Source: Winogradskya humida (lineage in GTDB: Bacteria > Actinomycetota > Actinomycetes > Mycobacteriales > Micromonosporaceae). Taken from it: a DNA stretch of 64,000 nucleotides. Positions 21,685 through 32,757 of the stretch are shown here, in pieces; positions within the stretch are counted from its first letter, which is position 1; each line of letters opens with the position of its first letter. A program made the translations under genes and the position numbers. Location of the stretch: positions 62,001 through 126,000 of the forward strand of contig NZ_BOMN01000027.1 in the NCBI RefSeq assembly GCF_016862215.1, read 5' to 3'. The notes beneath the pieces are model-generated. The model was not told the DNA's origin. It saw only the letters and a program-made list of their open reading frames with translations, and did no database searches.

Positions 21685-22254
21685 TCAGTTCTCCTTGAAC
21701 GGGAAGCCCAGGAGCTTGAGCAGCTGCCGGCCCTCCTCGTCGGTCTTGGCGGTGGTCACCACAGTGATGTCCATGCCCCGGGTCCGATCGATCCGGTCCT
21801 GGTCGATCTCGTGGAACACCGACTGCTCGGTCAGACCGAACGTGTAGTTGCCGTGCCCGTCGAGCTTGCGCCCGTCCAGGCCGCGGAAGTCACGGATACG
21901 CGGCAGCGCGATCGACAGCAGCCGGTCCATGAACTCCCACATGCGGTCGTTGCGAAGGGTGACCTTCGCGCCGATCGGCATGCCCTCGCGCAGCTTGAAC
22001 TGCGCGATCGACTTGGTCGCACGACGGACCAGCGGCTTCTGGCCGGTGATCGTGGTGAGGTCTTTCACGGCGCCGTCGATCAGCTTGGCGTCGCGGGCAG
22101 CCTCGCCCACACCCATGTTCACGACGACCTTGACCAGGCCGGGAATCTGCATGGGGTTGCCGTACTTGTACTGCTCCTGAAGCGCAGAGATGACCTCACT
22201 GCGGTACTTCTGCTTCAGCCGGGGCAGGGTCTTCGTCTCGGTAGCGGCAGTCAT
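21685..22254 (-). CDS. rplE: 50S ribosomal protein L5
   Basis: 189 aa from ATG 22254, whose A is shared with the rplX stop (TGATG); an upstream in-frame GTG adds one residue and is less likely. L5 binds 5S rRNA and contacts S13 across the subunit bridge. Blocks [39 protein letters not shown] and [16 protein letters not shown] are characteristic. Confidence 0.98.
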   Translation of the reverse strand: MTAATETKTLPRLKQKYRSEVISALQEQYKYGNPMQIPGLVKVVVNMGVGEAARDAKLIDGAVKDLTTITGQKPLVRRATKSIAQFKLREGMPIGAKVTLRNDRMWEFMDRLLSIALPRIRDFRGLDGRKLDGHGNYTFGLTEQSVFHEIDQDRIDRTRGMDITVVTTAKTDEEGRQLLKLLGFPFKEN

Positions 22255-22568
22255 CACAGGTCCTTACCGGTCGTACGCGCGATCCGGACCTTCTGGCCGC
22301 TGTCGTCGATGCGGTAGCCGACCCGGGTCGGCTTGCCCTCGGAGTCCACGATCTGCACATTCGAGATGTGGATCGCGGCTTCCTGCGTGACGATGCCGCC
22401 GGTCTTCGAACCACGCTGCGACGTCTGGATACGCTCGTGCTTCTTGATGCGGTTGACGCCCTCGACAAGGACCTTGTCGCGACGGGGGAAGGCCGCGATG
22501 ACCTTACCCTTCGCGCCCTTGTCCTTACCGGCGATGACGACGACCGTGTCGCCCTTCTTGATCTTCAC
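22254..22568 (-). CDS. rplX: 50S ribosomal protein L24
   Basis: 104 aa KOW-domain protein that starts large-subunit assembly. [20 protein letters not shown] is the KOW start, followed by [13 protein letters not shown] and [17 protein letters not shown]. Overlaps rplE by one base and lies two bases after rplN. Confidence 0.98.
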   Translation of the reverse strand: MKIKKGDTVVVIAGKDKGAKGKVIAAFPRRDKVLVEGVNRIKKHERIQTSQRGSKTGGIVTQEAAIHISNVQIVDSEGKPTRVGYRIDDSGQKVRIARTTGKDL

Positions 22569-22570
22569 GG

Positions 22571-22939
22571 TCAGAGCACCTCCGGCGCCAGGCTGATGAT
22601 CTTCATGAACCGCTTGTCGCGCAGCTCGCGGCCGACCGGGCCGAAGATGCGCGTACCGCGGGGGTCCCCGCCGTCCTTGATGATGACGGCGGCGTTCTCG
22701 TCGAAGCGGATGTACGAGCCGTCGGGACGGCGCCGTTCCTTGGCGGTGCGAACGATGACAGCCTTGACGACTTCACCCTTCTTGACACCCGCACCCGGAA
22801 TGGCGTCCTTGACCGTGGCCACGATGACGTCGCCGATGCCCGCGTAACGGCGACCGGAGCCGCCCAGTACGCGGATGCAGAGGATTTCCCTCGCACCCGT
22901 GTTGTCGGCGACACGCAGTCGCGACTCCTGCTGGATCAC
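22571..22939 (-). CDS. rplN: 50S ribosomal protein L14
   Basis: 122 aa. L14 is at the subunit interface and is the binding site of the silencing factor Rsf[20 protein letters not shown] and [20 protein letters not shown] are family marks; it ends [18 protein letters not shown] start with AGGAGACAGAC upstream. In E. coli this is the first gene of the spc operon; here a strong hairpin in the 96-base spacer before it could mark the same S10/spc boundary. Confidence 0.98.
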   Translation of the reverse strand: MIQQESRLRVADNTGAREILCIRVLGGSGRRYAGIGDVIVATVKDAIPGAGVKKGEVVKAVIVRTAKERRRPDGSYIRFDENAAVIIKDGGDPRGTRIFGPVGRELRDKRFMKIISLAPEVL

Positions 22940-23005
22940 GTCTGTCTCCTATGTCTGCCAGTTCTCCGGGAAAGTGCTTGCCGAAGCTTGGCGGAACGAT
23001 GGTCG

Positions 23006-23031
23006 GGTGGGCCGGCTCGCGCCGGCCCACC
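23006..23031 (-). terminator. Strong hairpin between rpsQ and rplN (S10/spc boundary)
   Basis: A perfect 11-base-pair stem GGTGGGCCGGC / GCCGGCCCACC with a GCGA loop lies 5 bases after the rpsQ stop. No T-tract follows. Its place, just where the S10 operon ends in E. coli, suggests a partial terminator or attenuator. Confidence 0.65.
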
Positions 23032-23035
23032 GGAC

Positions 23036-23311
23036 TCACTTGGCCTTTTCGAGGATCTCCACGACACGCCACCGCTTGGTGGCTGACAGCGGACGGGTCT
23101 CCATCAGCAGAACCCGGTCGCCGGTGCCGCACGCGTTCTGCTCGTCGTGCACCTTGAGCTTGCGCGTACGACGGATGACCTTGCCGTAGAGGGCGTGCTT
23201 AACACGGTCCTCGACCTCGACAACGATGGTCTTGTCCATCTTGTCGCTGACCACGAGGCCCTCACGCGTCTTGCGCTGGGTCCGCGGTGCAGCAGCTGTG
23301 TTCTCACTCAT
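23036..23311 (-). CDS. rpsQ: 30S ribosomal protein S17
   Basis: 91 aa OB-fold protein binding the 5' domain of 16S rRNA. It shows [20 protein letters not shown] and [20 protein letters not shown]. The start overlaps the rpmC stop by four bases (ATGA). Last gene before the hairpin at the S10/spc boundary. Confidence 0.98.
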   Translation of the reverse strand: MSENTAAAPRTQRKTREGLVVSDKMDKTIVVEVEDRVKHALYGKVIRRTRKLKVHDEQNACGTGDRVLLMETRPLSATKRWRVVEILEKAK

Positions 23312-23541
23312 GCTGTCACCTCACTCGGCGCGGCTGAGAGCCCCAGCTCACGCTCACGCATGATCGTATAGATCTTCGCGATGTCCTTGCGGACAACCTG
23401 GAGCCGACGGTGATTGTCGAGCTGACCCGTCGCACCCTGTACGCGAAGATTGAACAGCTCCGCCTTCGCCTCCCGCAGCCGCGAAACAAGCTCCTCTTCG
23501 GAGAGTTCGCGCAGCTCGGCCGGCTTCACGCCCGCTGCCAT
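23308..23541 (-). CDS. rpmC: 50S ribosomal protein L29
   Basis: 77 aa helical hairpin protein near the nascent-chain tunnel exit, part of the docking site for SRP and trigger factor. [20 protein letters not shown] and [19 protein letters not shown] identify it. The start and the rplP stop share one base. Confidence 0.98.
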   Translation of the reverse strand: MAAGVKPAELRELSEEELVSRLREAKAELFNLRVQGATGQLDNHRRLQVVRKDIAKIYTIMRERELGLSAAPSEVTA

Positions 23542-23966
23542 CAGCTTTCACCCACTTCGCGTGTCACGATGCGGCACTTCATCGGGAGCTTGTGGATCGC
23601 GCGGCGCATCGCCTCGCGCGCGATCGTCTCGTTCGGGAACGACATCTCGAAGAGAATGCGTCCCGGCTTGACGTTCGCCACCCACCACTCCGGTGAACCC
23701 TTACCGGAACCCATGCGGGTTTCGGCAGGCTTCTTGGTCAGCGCCTGGTCCGGGAAGATCGAGATCCAGACCTTACCGCCACGCTTGATGTGACGCGTCA
23801 TGGCGATACGGGCCGACTCGATCTGGCGGTTGGTCACGTACGCAGGCTCGAGGGCCTGGATACCGAATTCACCGAAGACCACGCGGTTGCCGCCCTTGGA
23901 CGCGCCGTGGCGGTCCGGGTGGTGCGGCTTCCGGAAGCCCTTCGGGGGCTTACGCGGCATCAGCAT
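23541..23966 (-). CDS. rplP: 50S ribosomal protein L16
   Basis: 141 aa. L16 positions the A-site tRNA near the peptidyl-transferase centre and is a site of evernimicin/avilamycin resistance mutations in other bacteria. Start [18 protein letters not shown], then [20 protein letters not shown] and [19 protein letters not shown]. The initiator could also be the second ATG two codons in. Three bases follow rpsC. Confidence 0.97.
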   Translation of the reverse strand: MLMPRKPPKGFRKPHHPDRHGASKGGNRVVFGEFGIQALEPAYVTNRQIESARIAMTRHIKRGGKVWISIFPDQALTKKPAETRMGSGKGSPEWWVANVKPGRILFEMSFPNETIAREAMRRAIHKLPMKCRIVTREVGES

Positions 23967-23969
23967 ATG

Positions 23970-24812
23970 TCAGCCCTCCTGCTGCGTTTCCGCCGCGGCC
24001 GGAGCTGCAGCGGTCTCGTTCGGCTCGGTGGTCGCCGCGGCGGCCTGAGCCTGTGCGGCGCGGCCGGCCTCGGTGCCACCCGCGGTGGTGCCGGACGAAC
24101 CGGAACGACCACGACGGGGACGCTCGGGACGGTCACCGCGGTCACGGCGGGGACGCGCGGGCGCCTCGGGGGCAACCTCGCGACCCGGTACGGCGTCGCC
24201 CTTGAAGATCCAGACCTTCACGCCGATGCGACCGAACGTGGTACGGGCCTCGAAGAAGCCGTAGTCGATGTCGGCGCGCAGGGTGTGCAGCGGAACGCGA
24301 CCCTCACGGTAGAACTCCGTGCGGCTCATCTCCGCGCCACCGAGGCGGCCGGAGACCTGAACCCGGATGCCCTTGCAGGCCGGGTTCTTCATCGCGGACT
24401 GCATGGCCTTGCGCATCGCCCGGCGGAAGCTGACCCGGCTGGACAGCTGCTCGGCGACGCCCTGCGCGACGAGCTGTGCGTCCGACTCCGGGCTCTTCAC
24501 CTCGAGGATGTTGAGCTGGACCTGCTTGCCGGTGAGCTTCTCGAGCTCGCCGCGGATGCGGTCGGCCTCCGCGCCCTTACGACCGATGACGATGCCCGGC
24601 CGGGCGGTGTGGATGTCGACGCGGACCCGGTCCCGGGTGCGCTCGATGTCCACCTTGGAGATGCCGGCGCGCTCAAGACCCTTGGACATCATGCGGCGGA
24701 TTTTGACATCCTCGCCGACGTAGTCCTTGTAGAGCTTGTCAGCGAACCAGCGGCTCTTCCAGTCGGTGGAGATGCCGAGCCGGAATCCGGTGGGGTGAAC
24801 TTTCTGACCCAT
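23970..24812 (-). CDS. rpsC: 30S ribosomal protein S3
   Basis: 280 aa. The core (~1-215) has [20 protein letters not shown], the KH domain [20 protein letters not shown] and [21 protein letters not shown]3 forms the mRNA entry pore and helicase. A C-terminal ~65-residue extension rich in Arg, Pro, Ala and Thr ([20 protein letters not shown]) is typical of actinobacteria and is probably disordered. The start shares one base with the rplV stop. Confidence 0.98.
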   Translation of the reverse strand: MGQKVHPTGFRLGISTDWKSRWFADKLYKDYVGEDVKIRRMMSKGLERAGISKVDIERTRDRVRVDIHTARPGIVIGRKGAEADRIRGELEKLTGKQVQLNILEVKSPESDAQLVAQGVAEQLSSRVSFRRAMRKAMQSAMKNPACKGIRVQVSGRLGGAEMSRTEFYREGRVPLHTLRADIDYGFFEARTTFGRIGVKVWIFKGDAVPGREVAPEAPARPRRDRGDRPERPRRGRSGSSGTTAGGTEAGRAAQAQAAAATTEPNETAAAPAAAETQQEG

Positions 24813-25288
24813 TACTCGGCACCTTCCGTGCTCTGGGACTCGACCGGCGTGGCCTCGGCGGCGGGAGCCGCCGTCTTGGCCGGCGCGGCCTTCTTCGCGG
24901 CGGCCTTGCGAGCCGGCGTGGCGACCTGGACGGCCTCCACCGCGATGGTGATGTGGCAGGTGCGCTTGCGGATCCGGTACGCCCGGCCCTGCGCCCGCGG
25001 CCGGAACCGCTTCAGCGTGGGACCTTCGTCAACGAACGCCTGGGCGACCAGGAGCGCGTCCGGGTCGAGCCGCTCGTTGTTCTCGGCGTTCGCAATCGCG
25101 CTGGCGAGCACCTTGTAGACCTGCTCACTCGCAGCCTGCGGCGCGAACTGCAGGACCGTGAGAGCCTCCTTCGCGGGCAGACCGCGGACGAGGTTGATCA
25201 CACGGCGCGCCTTGGTCGGCGAGAGGCGCACGTGGCGCGCAACTGCCCGAGCGCCTGGAAGCGCCGGAACATCGCTCTTGACTGGCAT
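24812..25288 (-). CDS. rplV: 50S ribosomal protein L22
   Basis: 158 aa. L22 lines the exit tunnel; its beta-hairpin loop ([20 protein letters not shown]) is where macrolide-resistance changes arise in other species and is intact here. The core [16 protein letters not shown] start reads [19 protein letters not shown]. An Ala/Lys-rich tail of about 35 residues ([19 protein letters not shown]) extends the C-terminus. Confidence 0.98.
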   Translation of the reverse strand: MPVKSDVPALPGARAVARHVRLSPTKARRVINLVRGLPAKEALTVLQFAPQAASEQVYKVLASAIANAENNERLDPDALLVAQAFVDEGPTLKRFRPRAQGRAYRIRKRTCHITIAVEAVQVATPARKAAAKKAAPAKTAAPAAEATPVESQSTEGAE

Positions 25289-25319
25289 CGCTGTAACCCC
25301 TTTCTGATCCGTGGACTGA

Positions 25320-25601
<282 letters not shown>

Positions 25602-25615
25602 CTTTTAAACTCCCG

Positions 25616-26455
25616 TTACCCGCGCTTGCGGGTGGCGTAGCGGCGGCGAACGATCATGCGGTCGCTCTCCTGGCCCTTGCGGCGGGTACGGCCCTCCGGC
25701 TTACCAGCCGGGTTGACCGGGTGGCGACCACCAGAGGTCTTACCCTCACCACCACCGTGCGGGTGGTCGACAGGGTTCATGGCGACACCACGGACGGACG
25801 GGCGCTTGCCCTTCCAGCGCATGCGGCCGGCCTTACCCCAGTTGATGTTCGACTGGTCGGCGTTACCGATCTCGCCGACGGTGGCGCGGCAGCGCACGTC
25901 GACACGACGGATTTCGCCGGACGGCATACGCAGCGTGGCGTAGACGTCCTCACGGCCGAGCAGCTGGATACCGACGCCGGCCGAACGGGCCAGCTTGGCA
26001 CCACCGCCGGGACGAAGCTCCACGTTGTGGATCGTCGTACCGACCGGGATGTTGCGCAGGGGAAGGTTGTTCCCCGGCTTGATGTCCGCGCCCACGCCGG
26101 CTTCGACGCGGTCGCCCTGCTTCAGGTCCTTCGGCGCGACGATGTAACGCTTCGAGCCGTCGGCGTAGTGGAGCAGTGCGATGCGGGCGGTGCGGTTCGG
26201 GTCGTACTCGATGTGAGCGACCTTGGCCGGCACGCCGTCTTTGTCGGCGCGCTTGAAGTCGATCAGCCGGTACTGACGCTTGTGACCGCCGCCCTGGTGC
26301 CGCGTGGTGATGCGGCCGTGGACGTTGCGGCCACCCTTTTTGGGCAGCGGCACCAGCAGAGACTTCTCCGGCGTCGACCGGGTGATCTCAGCGAAGTCGG
26401 CGACGCTCGAGCCGCGACGGCCCGGCGTGGTCGGCTTGTACTTACGGATAGCCAT
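25616..26455 (-). CDS. rplB: 50S ribosomal protein L2
   Basis: 279 aa, needed for subunit joining and peptidyl transfer. [40 protein letters not shown] and the highly conserved [20 protein letters not shown] loop (with the near-catalytic His) are present. Standard length and position. Confidence 0.99.
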   Translation of the reverse strand: MAIRKYKPTTPGRRGSSVADFAEITRSTPEKSLLVPLPKKGGRNVHGRITTRHQGGGHKRQYRLIDFKRADKDGVPAKVAHIEYDPNRTARIALLHYADGSKRYIVAPKDLKQGDRVEAGVGADIKPGNNLPLRNIPVGTTIHNVELRPGGGAKLARSAGVGIQLLGREDVYATLRMPSGEIRRVDVRCRATVGEIGNADQSNINWGKAGRMRWKGKRPSVRGVAMNPVDHPHGGGEGKTSGGRHPVNPAGKPEGRTRRKGQESDRMIVRRRYATRKRG

Positions 26456-26469
26456 GATCTACAAACCCC

Positions 26470-26772
26470 TTAGCTGACCGGGCCGCCGAAGGCCTCGATA
26501 CGGTCACCGTCAGCCAGCTTCACCAGTGCGCGCTTGATCGCCTTGCGCTGACCGAAGCCGGTCTTGGTGCGCTTGCGCTTGCCCTGGCGGTTGATCGTGT
26601 TCACCGTCAGCACGCGGACATCGAAGATCTGCTGGATCGCGATCTTGATCTCGGTCTTGTTGGCGTCCGGGTGGACCTCGAACGTGTACCAGTTCTGGTC
26701 GAGAACGCTGTAGCTCTTCTCGGAGACCACGGGCGCGACGATGATGTCGCGCGGGTCGGCGATCGTGCTCAC
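26470..26772 (-). CDS. rplW: 50S ribosomal protein L23
   Basis: 100 aa. L23 surrounds the tunnel exit and docks trigger factor and [43 protein letters not shown] and the Lys/Arg-rich hairpin [20 protein letters not shown] identify it. The start overlaps the rplD stop by four bases. Confidence 0.98.
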   Translation of the reverse strand: MSTIADPRDIIVAPVVSEKSYSVLDQNWYTFEVHPDANKTEIKIAIQQIFDVRVLTVNTINRQGKRKRTKTGFGQRKAIKRALVKLADGDRIEAFGGPVS

Positions 26773-27419
26773 TTGTCCCCCTCCTCGGAAGCTTCGGCCG
26801 GTACGCCCAGGAACTCGTCCAGGGCGTCCTTCGTGAAGACAACCGCGTCAGCCACCAGCACGTCGTACGTGTTGAGCTGGCCGGACTCGATGAGGTGGAC
26901 CGACGGCTCGTTGCGGAGCGAGATCCAGTTCACCGCGTCCAGGCTGCTCAGCACCACGAGCACCTTGGTGGACTCGGTCGCCTTGCGCAGCGTCGCGATC
27001 GCAGCCTTCGTGGACGGCTTCTCGCCGGTGACGAAGCCCTCGACCACGTGGATGTGACCGTCGCGGGCCCGGTCGGAGAGGGCGCCACGCAGGGCAGCGG
27101 CCTTCATCTTCTTGGGGGTCCGCTGGGAGTAGTCGCGCGGCACGGGGCCGTGCACGACGCCACCACCGGTGAACTGAGGAGCGCGGATCGAGCCCTGACG
27201 GGCGCGGCCGGTGCCCTTCTGCTTGTACGGCTTCTTACCGCCACCGGCGACCTCGCCGCGGGTCTTGGCCTTCGCCGTACCCTGACGGGCCGCGGCCAGC
27301 TGCGCCACGACGACCTGGTGCATCAGCGGAATGTTCGCCTGCACGTCGAAGATGTCGCCGGGCAGGTCGACCGAGCCGGCCTTGGTGCCCTCGGCGTTGA
27401 TCACGTCAACGGAGCTCAC
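26769..27419 (-). CDS. rplD: 50S ribosomal protein L4
   Basis: 216 aa. L4 lines the tunnel opposite L22 and, in E. coli, represses its own S10 operon. The extended loop [20 protein letters not shown] (macrolide-contact region) and [14 protein letters not shown] are typical; [19 protein letters not shown] opens the protein. The start overlaps the rplC stop by four bases. Whether L4 acts on the rpsJ leader here is unknown. Confidence 0.98.
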   Translation of the reverse strand: MSSVDVINAEGTKAGSVDLPGDIFDVQANIPLMHQVVVAQLAAARQGTAKAKTRGEVAGGGKKPYKQKGTGRARQGSIRAPQFTGGGVVHGPVPRDYSQRTPKKMKAAALRGALSDRARDGHIHVVEGFVTGEKPSTKAAIATLRKATESTKVLVVLSSLDAVNWISLRNEPSVHLIESGQLNTYDVLVADAVVFTKDALDEFLGVPAEASEEGDK

Positions 27420-28069
27420 TTCTTGACACCGCCCTTCTTCGCCGCCGTACGGACCAGGATCAGCGCGCCCTTGGGACCAGGAATGGCACCCTTGACGAGC
27501 AGCAGGTTCTTCTCGATGTCGACTGCCTGCACCGTGAGGTTCTGCACGGTGAAGCGGTTGCCACCCATCCGGCCGGCCATCCGGACGCCCTTGAAGACGC
27601 GACCGGGAGTGGCGCAGGCGCCGATGGAGCCCGGGTGACGGTGCTTACGCTCGACACCGTGGCTGGCCTTCAGACCGTGGAAGCCGTGCCGCTTGATGAC
27701 ACCGGCGTAGCCCTTGCCCTTGGTCTTGCCGGTCACGTCGATCGGCGCGCCAACGGCGAACGTGTCGACGTTGATTTCCTGGCCGAGCTCGTACTCGCTC
27801 GCGTCGGTGGTGCGCAGCTCCACGAGGTGGCGCCGCGGCGACACACCCGCCTTCGCGTAGTGACCGCTCTCGGGCTTGTTGACCTTGCGCGGGTCGATCT
27901 GGCCGAAGGCCAGCTGAACCGCGGTGTAGCCGTCGGCCTCCTGGGTGCGGACCTGGGTCACGACACAAGGGCCGGCCTGCACCACGGTCACCGGGACAAC
28001 CTTGTTGTTGTCCCAGACCTGGGTCATGCCGAGCTTGGCGCCCAGGATCCCCTTAACTTGCCTGTCCAT
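27416..28069 (-). CDS. rplC: 50S ribosomal protein L3
   Basis: 217 aa, reaching the peptidyl-transferase centre. [40 protein letters not shown] and [20 protein letters not shown] are the family blocks. Ten bases follow rpsJ. Confidence 0.98.
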   Translation of the reverse strand: MDRQVKGILGAKLGMTQVWDNNKVVPVTVVQAGPCVVTQVRTQEADGYTAVQLAFGQIDPRKVNKPESGHYAKAGVSPRRHLVELRTTDASEYELGQEINVDTFAVGAPIDVTGKTKGKGYAGVIKRHGFHGLKASHGVERKHRHPGSIGACATPGRVFKGVRMAGRMGGNRFTVQNLTVQAVDIEKNLLLVKGAIPGPKGALILVRTAAKKGGVKK

Positions 28070-28079
28070 TGTCCGGTCC

Positions 28080-28388
28080 CTACAGCTTGATCTCGATGTC
28101 GACGCCAGCCGGCAGGTCGAGGCGCATGAGCGAGTCGACCGTCTTCGGAGTCGGGTCGATGATGTCGATCAGCCGCTTGTGCGTGCGCATCTCGAAGTGC
28201 TCGCGCGAGTCCTTGTACTTGTGCGGCGAACGGATCACGCAGAAACGGTTGATCTCCGTGGGCAGCGGCACCGGGCCTGCGACCGACGCACCGGTCCGCG
28301 TGACCGTCTCGACGATCTTGCGTGCCGAGGAGTCGACGACCTCGTGGTCATAGGCCTTGAGCCGGATGCGGATCTTCTGTCCCGCCAT
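28080..28388 (-). CDS. rpsJ: 30S ribosomal protein S10
   Basis: 102 aa, also the NusE partner of NusB/NusG in antitermination. [40 protein letters not shown] and [20 protein letters not shown] are conserved. First gene of the S10 cluster; the 378-base leader before it has three consecutive hairpins. Confidence 0.98.
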   Translation of the reverse strand: MAGQKIRIRLKAYDHEVVDSSARKIVETVTRTGASVAGPVPLPTEINRFCVIRSPHKYKDSREHFEMRTHKRLIDIIDPTPKTVDSLMRLDLPAGVDIEIKL

Positions 28389-28766
28389 GGTGGCTTCTGT
28401 TTCCTTCTCTCGATGCCGCTACGTGCGAAAGCGGTGGCTTTCGCATGCCCGCAGGACGCTTGATCCTGCGTTGTCCGACCCCCGCGGTCGGGCGTGTCGC
28501 GCCTAGTGGCAGAAAACTCTGCAAACAGGCTTCCGCCCCAGTGAACTGGCGCGGTTGTGCCCGTGGTGCAACTCCACCAGAGCTAACCGGAAGAGCAGCC
28601 CCATCCGTCGGGATCGGGGCGGCCGGCGGCTTTCACACACACGCCGGACACCGGGCGAGGGTGGTCGGCTGCCAGAACTGCAAAGGCAACCAACCACCCT
28701 GCGCGGACGCAACCTGACTAGTATGCCGTATCGAACCCGGCAACGCTAATCGGGGTCACTGTTAAC
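28389..28766 (-). other. tuf-rpsJ intergenic region (378 bases)
   Basis: No coding frame is convincing here. The part nearest tuf shows no intrinsic terminator, so tuf transcripts may continue into rpsJ. A weak -10/-35 pair (TTAGCG ... CATACT, about 28715-28760) is possible but uncertain. The rpsJ-proximal 75 bases form three short hairpins. Confidence 0.5.
28424..28499 (-). promoter_or_regulatory. rpsJ leader: three consecutive hairpins and a shared 19-base element
   Basis: Read on the minus strand the leader has CCGACC/GGTCGG (28475-28491), CGCAGGA/TCCTGCG (28450-28470) and TGCGAAAGC/GCTTTCGCA (28424-28445), each a perfect stem separated by about four bases, the last ending 36 bases before rpsJ. 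The 19 bases at 28481-28499 recur exactly upstream of rpsL (33224-33242). The arrangement suggests an untranslated regulatory leader; the effector is unknown. Confidence 0.65.
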
Positions 28767-29960
28767 TCAGACGTTGATCTTCGTGACCGTTCCGGCGCCG
28801 ACGGTGCGGCCACCCTCACGGATCGCGAACTTCAGGCCCTGCTCCATAGCGATCGGCTGGATCAGCTTGACCGACATGCTGGTGGAGTCGCCCGGCATGA
28901 CCATCTCGGTGCCCTCGGGCAGCGTGACGACGCCGGTGACGTCCGTGGTGCGGAAGTAGAACTGCGGGCGGTAGTTCTGGAAGAACGGGGTGTGCCGGCC
29001 GCCCTCTTCCTTTGAGAGGATGTAGACCTGGCCCTCGAACTCCGTGTGCGGGGTGCTGGACCCCGGCTTCACGACGACCATGCCACGCTCGACGTCCTCG
29101 CGCTTGATACCACGCAGCAGGAGGCCGACGTTCTCACCCGCGCGGGCCTCGTCGAGCAGCTTGCGGAACATCTCGATGCCGGTGCAAACGGTCTTGGTCG
29201 ACTTCTCGCGGATACCCACGATCTCGACCTCCTCGTTCGGCTTGAGGATGCCGCGCTCGGCCCGGCCGGTGACGACCGTGCCACGACCGGTGATCGTGAA
29301 GACGTCCTCGATGGGCATGAGGAACGGCTTCTCGACGTCACGCTCGGGCTGCGGGATCGCGGTGTCAACCGCGTTCATGAGCTCCAGGAGCTTGGCGCTC
29401 CACTCGGCGTCGCCCTCGAGCGCCTTCAGCGCCGAGACGCGCACGACCGGCAGGTCGTCGCCCGGGAACTCGTACGTGCTGAGCAGCTCGCGGACCTCGA
29501 GCTCGACGAGCTCGAGGAGCTCCTCGTCGTCGACCATGTCGCTCTTGTTCAGCGCCACGACGATGTACGGAACGCCGACCTGGCGGGCCAGGAGCACGTG
29601 CTCCTTGGTCTGCGGCATCGGGCCGTCGGTCGCCGCGACCACCAGGATCGCGCCGTCCATCTGCGCGGCACCGGTGATCATGTTCTTGATGTAGTCCGCG
29701 TGGCCGGGGCAGTCCACGTGCGCGTAGTGACGCGACGCGGTCTGGTACTCGACGTGCGCGATCGAGATCGTGATACCCCGGGCCTTCTCCTCCGGCGCCT
29801 TGTCGATCTCGTCGAAGGGGGTGTAGGGGTTCAGGTCCGGGTACTCGTCGTGCAGGACCTTCGTGATGGCCGCAGTCAGCGTCGTCTTACCGTGGTCGAT
29901 GTGACCAATGGTGCCGATGTTGACGTGCGGCTTAGTCCGCTCGAACTTCGCCTTCGCCAC
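28767..29960 (-). CDS. tuf: Elongation factor Tu
   Basis: 397 aa from a GTG at 29960, with AGGAGG six bases upstream; an in-frame start at 30002 gives 14 extra residues unlike EF-Tu. GTPase motifs G1 [10 protein letters not shown]3 DCPGHADY, G4 NKSD; domains II and III follow ([33 protein letters not shown]). EF-Tu delivers aminoacyl-tRNA and is the target of kirromycin, GE2270 and pulvomycin; I did not see an obviously altered pocket. Follows fusA after a hairpin-bearing spacer. Confidence 0.99.
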   Translation of the reverse strand: MAKAKFERTKPHVNIGTIGHIDHGKTTLTAAITKVLHDEYPDLNPYTPFDEIDKAPEEKARGITISIAHVEYQTASRHYAHVDCPGHADYIKNMITGAAQMDGAILVVAATDGPMPQTKEHVLLARQVGVPYIVVALNKSDMVDDEELLELVELEVRELLSTYEFPGDDLPVVRVSALKALEGDAEWSAKLLELMNAVDTAIPQPERDVEKPFLMPIEDVFTITGRGTVVTGRAERGILKPNEEVEIVGIREKSTKTVCTGIEMFRKLLDEARAGENVGLLLRGIKREDVERGMVVVKPGSSTPHTEFEGQVYILSKEEGGRHTPFFQNYRPQFYFRTTDVTGVVTLPEGTEMVMPGDSTSMSVKLIQPIAMEQGLKFAIREGGRTVGAGTVTKINV

Positions 29961-30039
29961 TGGTGTCCTCCTGTGGACTGTGGTTTTCTTCGCTCCCGGC
30001 ACGCCCGATAAGGCGCTGGGGACTCTGTCGACTGCTCGT

Positions 30040-30070
30040 GCGCGTGCGGCCCTCGACGGACCGCACGCGC
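30040..30070 (-). terminator. Hairpin between fusA and tuf
   Basis: A perfect ten-base-pair stem GCGCGTGCGG / CCGCACGCGC with an 11-base loop starts about ten bases after the fusA stop, without a T-tract. It could limit readthrough or protect the fusA 3' end while tuf uses an additional start site; no clear tuf promoter was found. Confidence 0.55.
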
Positions 30071-30079
30071 CTCAACGCA

Positions 30080-32176
30080 TCAGGCGCCGGTGGCCTTCGC
30101 GATGATCTCCTTCGCCACGCTCTGAGGAACTTCGGCGTAGGAGTCGAACTGCATGCTGTAACTCGCCCGGCCCTGCGTCTTCGACCGGAGGTCGCCGACG
30201 TAGCCGAACATCTCCGACAACGGCACCAGGGCCTTGATGACGCGGGCGCCGGAGCGCTCTTCCATCGACTGGATGATGCCACGACGGGAGTTCACGTCGC
30301 CGATGACATCGCCCATGTTGTCCTCGGGCGTGGTGACCTCGACGGCCATCATCGGCTCGAGAAGAACGGGGTCGGCCTTGCGGGCCGCTTCCTTCATCAC
30401 GATGGAGCCGGCGATCTTGAACGCCATTTCCGACGAGTCGACCTCGTGGAACTGACCGTCGACCAGTGTCAGCTTGACACCGACCAGCGGGTAGCCCGCG
30501 AGCACGCCGTACTGCAGCGAGTCCTGCGCACCGGCGTCGACCGAAGGGATGTACTCCTTCGGGATGCGACCACCGGAGACCGCGTTGACGAACTCGTAGG
30601 TCGGGCCGTCCGCCTCGAGCGGCAGGGGCTCGACCGTGACGACGACCTTCGCGTACTGGCCGGAGCCACCGGTCTGCTTCTTGTGGACGTAGGTGAGCTT
30701 CTCCACGGTGCCGCGGATCGTCTCGCGATACGCCACCTGGGGCTTACCGATGTTGGCCTCGACGTTGAACTCGCGGCGCATGCGGTCCACCAGGATGTCC
30801 AGGTGGAGCTCGCCCATGCCGGCGATGACCGTCTGACCGGTCTCCTCGTCGTTGAAGACGCGGAAGGTCGGGTCCTCTTCGGCCAGGCGCTGGATCGCGG
30901 TGCCCAGCTTCTCCTGGTCCGACTTGGTCTTCGGCTCGATGGCCACCTGGATGACCGGCTCCGGGAACGTCATCGACTCGAGGATCACCGGGTTGGCCGG
31001 GTCGCTCAGCGTGTCACCGGTGGTGGTCTGCTTGAGACCCTGCACGGCGATGATGTCGCCGGCCTGCGCCGTCGGACGCTCTTCGCGCTTGTTGGCGTGC
31101 ATCTGGTAGATCTTGCCGATCCGCTCCTTGCGGTCCTTGGTGGAGTTGACCACCTGGGAACCGGAATCGAGCGTGCCGGAGTAGACCCGGACGTACGTCA
31201 GCTTGCCGAGGTGCTTGTCCGTCTGGATCTTGAAGGCCAGGCCGGAGAAGGGCTCGCTGTTGGAGGGCTTACGCAGCATCGGCGTCTCGCCGTCCGGCGC
31301 GGTGCCCTCGATGGCCGGGACGTCCAGCGGCGACGGGAGGAAGTCCACCACGGCGTCGAGCATGGGCTGAACGCCCTTGTTCTTGAACGCCGAGCCGCAC
31401 AGCACCGGGTTGGCCTTGCTGGCGATCGTGGCGCGCCGGATGGCGTCCTTGATCTCCACCTCGGTCAGGCTCTCGCCGTCGAGGTACTTCACCATCACGG
31501 CGTCATCGACGTCAGCGAGCGTCTCGATGAGCTTCTCGCGCCACTCGGTGGCCGAGTCGAGCAGATCCGCGGGGATCTCCTCGATGGCGTAGTCGTCACC
31601 CTTGGCGGTCTCGCCACGCCAGGTCAGCGCGCGCATACCGATCAGGTCGACGACACCGATGTGGTCGCCCTCGAGGCCGATCGGGATCTGCAGCACCAGG
31701 GGGGTGGCGTTGAGCCGGTCGATCATCATCTGCACGCAGCGGAAGAAGTCCGCACCGGTGCGGTCGAGCTTGTTGACGAAACACATACGCGGGACGTGGT
31801 ACTTGTCCGCCTGGCGCCAGACGTTCTCGGTCTGCGGCTCCACGCCGGCCACACCGTCGTACACCGCGACGGCGCCGTCGAGCACACGCAGCGACCGCTC
31901 GACCTCGACCGTGAAGTCGACGTGGCCGGGCGTGTCGATGATCTGAATCGTGTAGCCCTTCCACTCGCACTTCGTGGCGGCGGAGGTGATCGTGATGCCG
32001 CGTTCCTGTTCCTGTTCCATCCAGTCCATGACGGCCGCGCCCTCGTGGACTTCACCGATCTTGTACGTGATGCCGGTGTAGAACAGGATGCGCTCGGTCG
32101 TCGTGGTCTTACCAGCGTCGATGTGCGCCATGATGCCGATGTTGCGTACCTTGGCGAGCGCGTCTGCGGCAGCCAC
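30080..32176 (-). CDS. fusA: Elongation factor G
   Basis: 698 aa translocation GTPase. G1 [20 protein letters not shown]3 [21 protein letters not shown]4 NKLDRTG; domains III-V include [17 protein letters not shown] and the C-terminal [20 protein letters not shown]. The start is a GTG (32176) with AGGGA upstream. It is in the order rpsL-rpsG-fusA-tuf. No feature suggests the fusidic-acid-resistant FusA2 form. Confidence 0.99.
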   Translation of the reverse strand: MAAADALAKVRNIGIMAHIDAGKTTTTERILFYTGITYKIGEVHEGAAVMDWMEQEQERGITITSAATKCEWKGYTIQIIDTPGHVDFTVEVERSLRVLDGAVAVYDGVAGVEPQTENVWRQADKYHVPRMCFVNKLDRTGADFFRCVQMMIDRLNATPLVLQIPIGLEGDHIGVVDLIGMRALTWRGETAKGDDYAIEEIPADLLDSATEWREKLIETLADVDDAVMVKYLDGESLTEVEIKDAIRRATIASKANPVLCGSAFKNKGVQPMLDAVVDFLPSPLDVPAIEGTAPDGETPMLRKPSNSEPFSGLAFKIQTDKHLGKLTYVRVYSGTLDSGSQVVNSTKDRKERIGKIYQMHANKREERPTAQAGDIIAVQGLKQTTTGDTLSDPANPVILESMTFPEPVIQVAIEPKTKSDQEKLGTAIQRLAEEDPTFRVFNDEETGQTVIAGMGELHLDILVDRMRREFNVEANIGKPQVAYRETIRGTVEKLTYVHKKQTGGSGQYAKVVVTVEPLPLEADGPTYEFVNAVSGGRIPKEYIPSVDAGAQDSLQYGVLAGYPLVGVKLTLVDGQFHEVDSSEMAFKIAGSIVMKEAARKADPVLLEPMMAVEVTTPEDNMGDVIGDVNSRRGIIQSMEERSGARVIKALVPLSEMFGYVGDLRSKTQGRASYSMQFDSYAEVPQSVAKEIIAKATGA

Positions 32177-32285
32177 TGCAATCCCTACTCTTCGTCGTCG
32201 TATCGACTTTGTTCCCGCGGGATGCCGCGGGGAGCCGGATCGACCGGTGTCCCGGCCCGGCGGTTGCCGGACCGGTAACAGGGTC

Positions 32286-32756
32286 CTACCAGCGGTAGTG
32301 CGCGAAGGCCTTGTTGGACTCCGCCATCTTGTGGGTGTCCTCGCGACGCTTGACAGCGGCGCCGAGACCGTTGCTCGCGTCGAGCAGCTCGTTCTGCAGC
32401 CGCTCGATCATGGTCTTCTCGCGACGGGCCTTGGAGTACTGCACCAACCAGCGCAGGCCCAGGGTGGTCTGGCGCGGGGTGCGCACCTCGACCGGCACCT
32501 GGTAGGTCGCGCCACCGACGCGGCGGCTGCGGACCTCGAGGGTCGGCTTGACGTTGTCCATGGCGCGCTTGAGCGTCACCACGGGGTCGGTGCCGCTCTT
32601 CTCCCGGGCACCCTCGAGGGCACCGTAGACGATGCGCTCGGCGAGCTGACGCTTGCCGCCCACGAGGATCTTGTTCACCAACTGGGTGACAAGCGGGGAG
32701 TTGTAAACCGGGTCCGCAACCAACGGGTGGCGCGGAGCGGGGCCTTTACGCGGCAT
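32286..32756 (-). CDS. rpsG: 30S ribosomal protein S7
   Basis: 156 aa from ATG 32756 ([20 protein letters not shown]), the actinobacterial length. S7 nucleates the 30S head at the E site. [40 protein letters not shown] and the tail [20 protein letters not shown] are diagnostic. One base follows the rpsL stop. Confidence 0.98.
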   Translation of the reverse strand: MPRKGPAPRHPLVADPVYNSPLVTQLVNKILVGGKRQLAERIVYGALEGAREKSGTDPVVTLKRAMDNVKPTLEVRSRRVGGATYQVPVEVRTPRQTTLGLRWLVQYSKARREKTMIERLQNELLDASNGLGAAVKRREDTHKMAESNKAFAHYRW

Positions 32757-32757
32757 A

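Noticed and set aside
28715..28760. TTAGCG/CATACT pair as the rpsJ promoter
   Set aside because: The match is weak and the spacing 18; tuf has no terminator, so readthrough explains rpsJ expression equally well. Mentioned only as a possibility.
29046..30011. Long plus-strand frames opposite tuf and fusA (also 29963-32278)
   Set aside because: Antisense to the most conserved genes in the window; codon pattern and composition are those of reverse-strand shadows.
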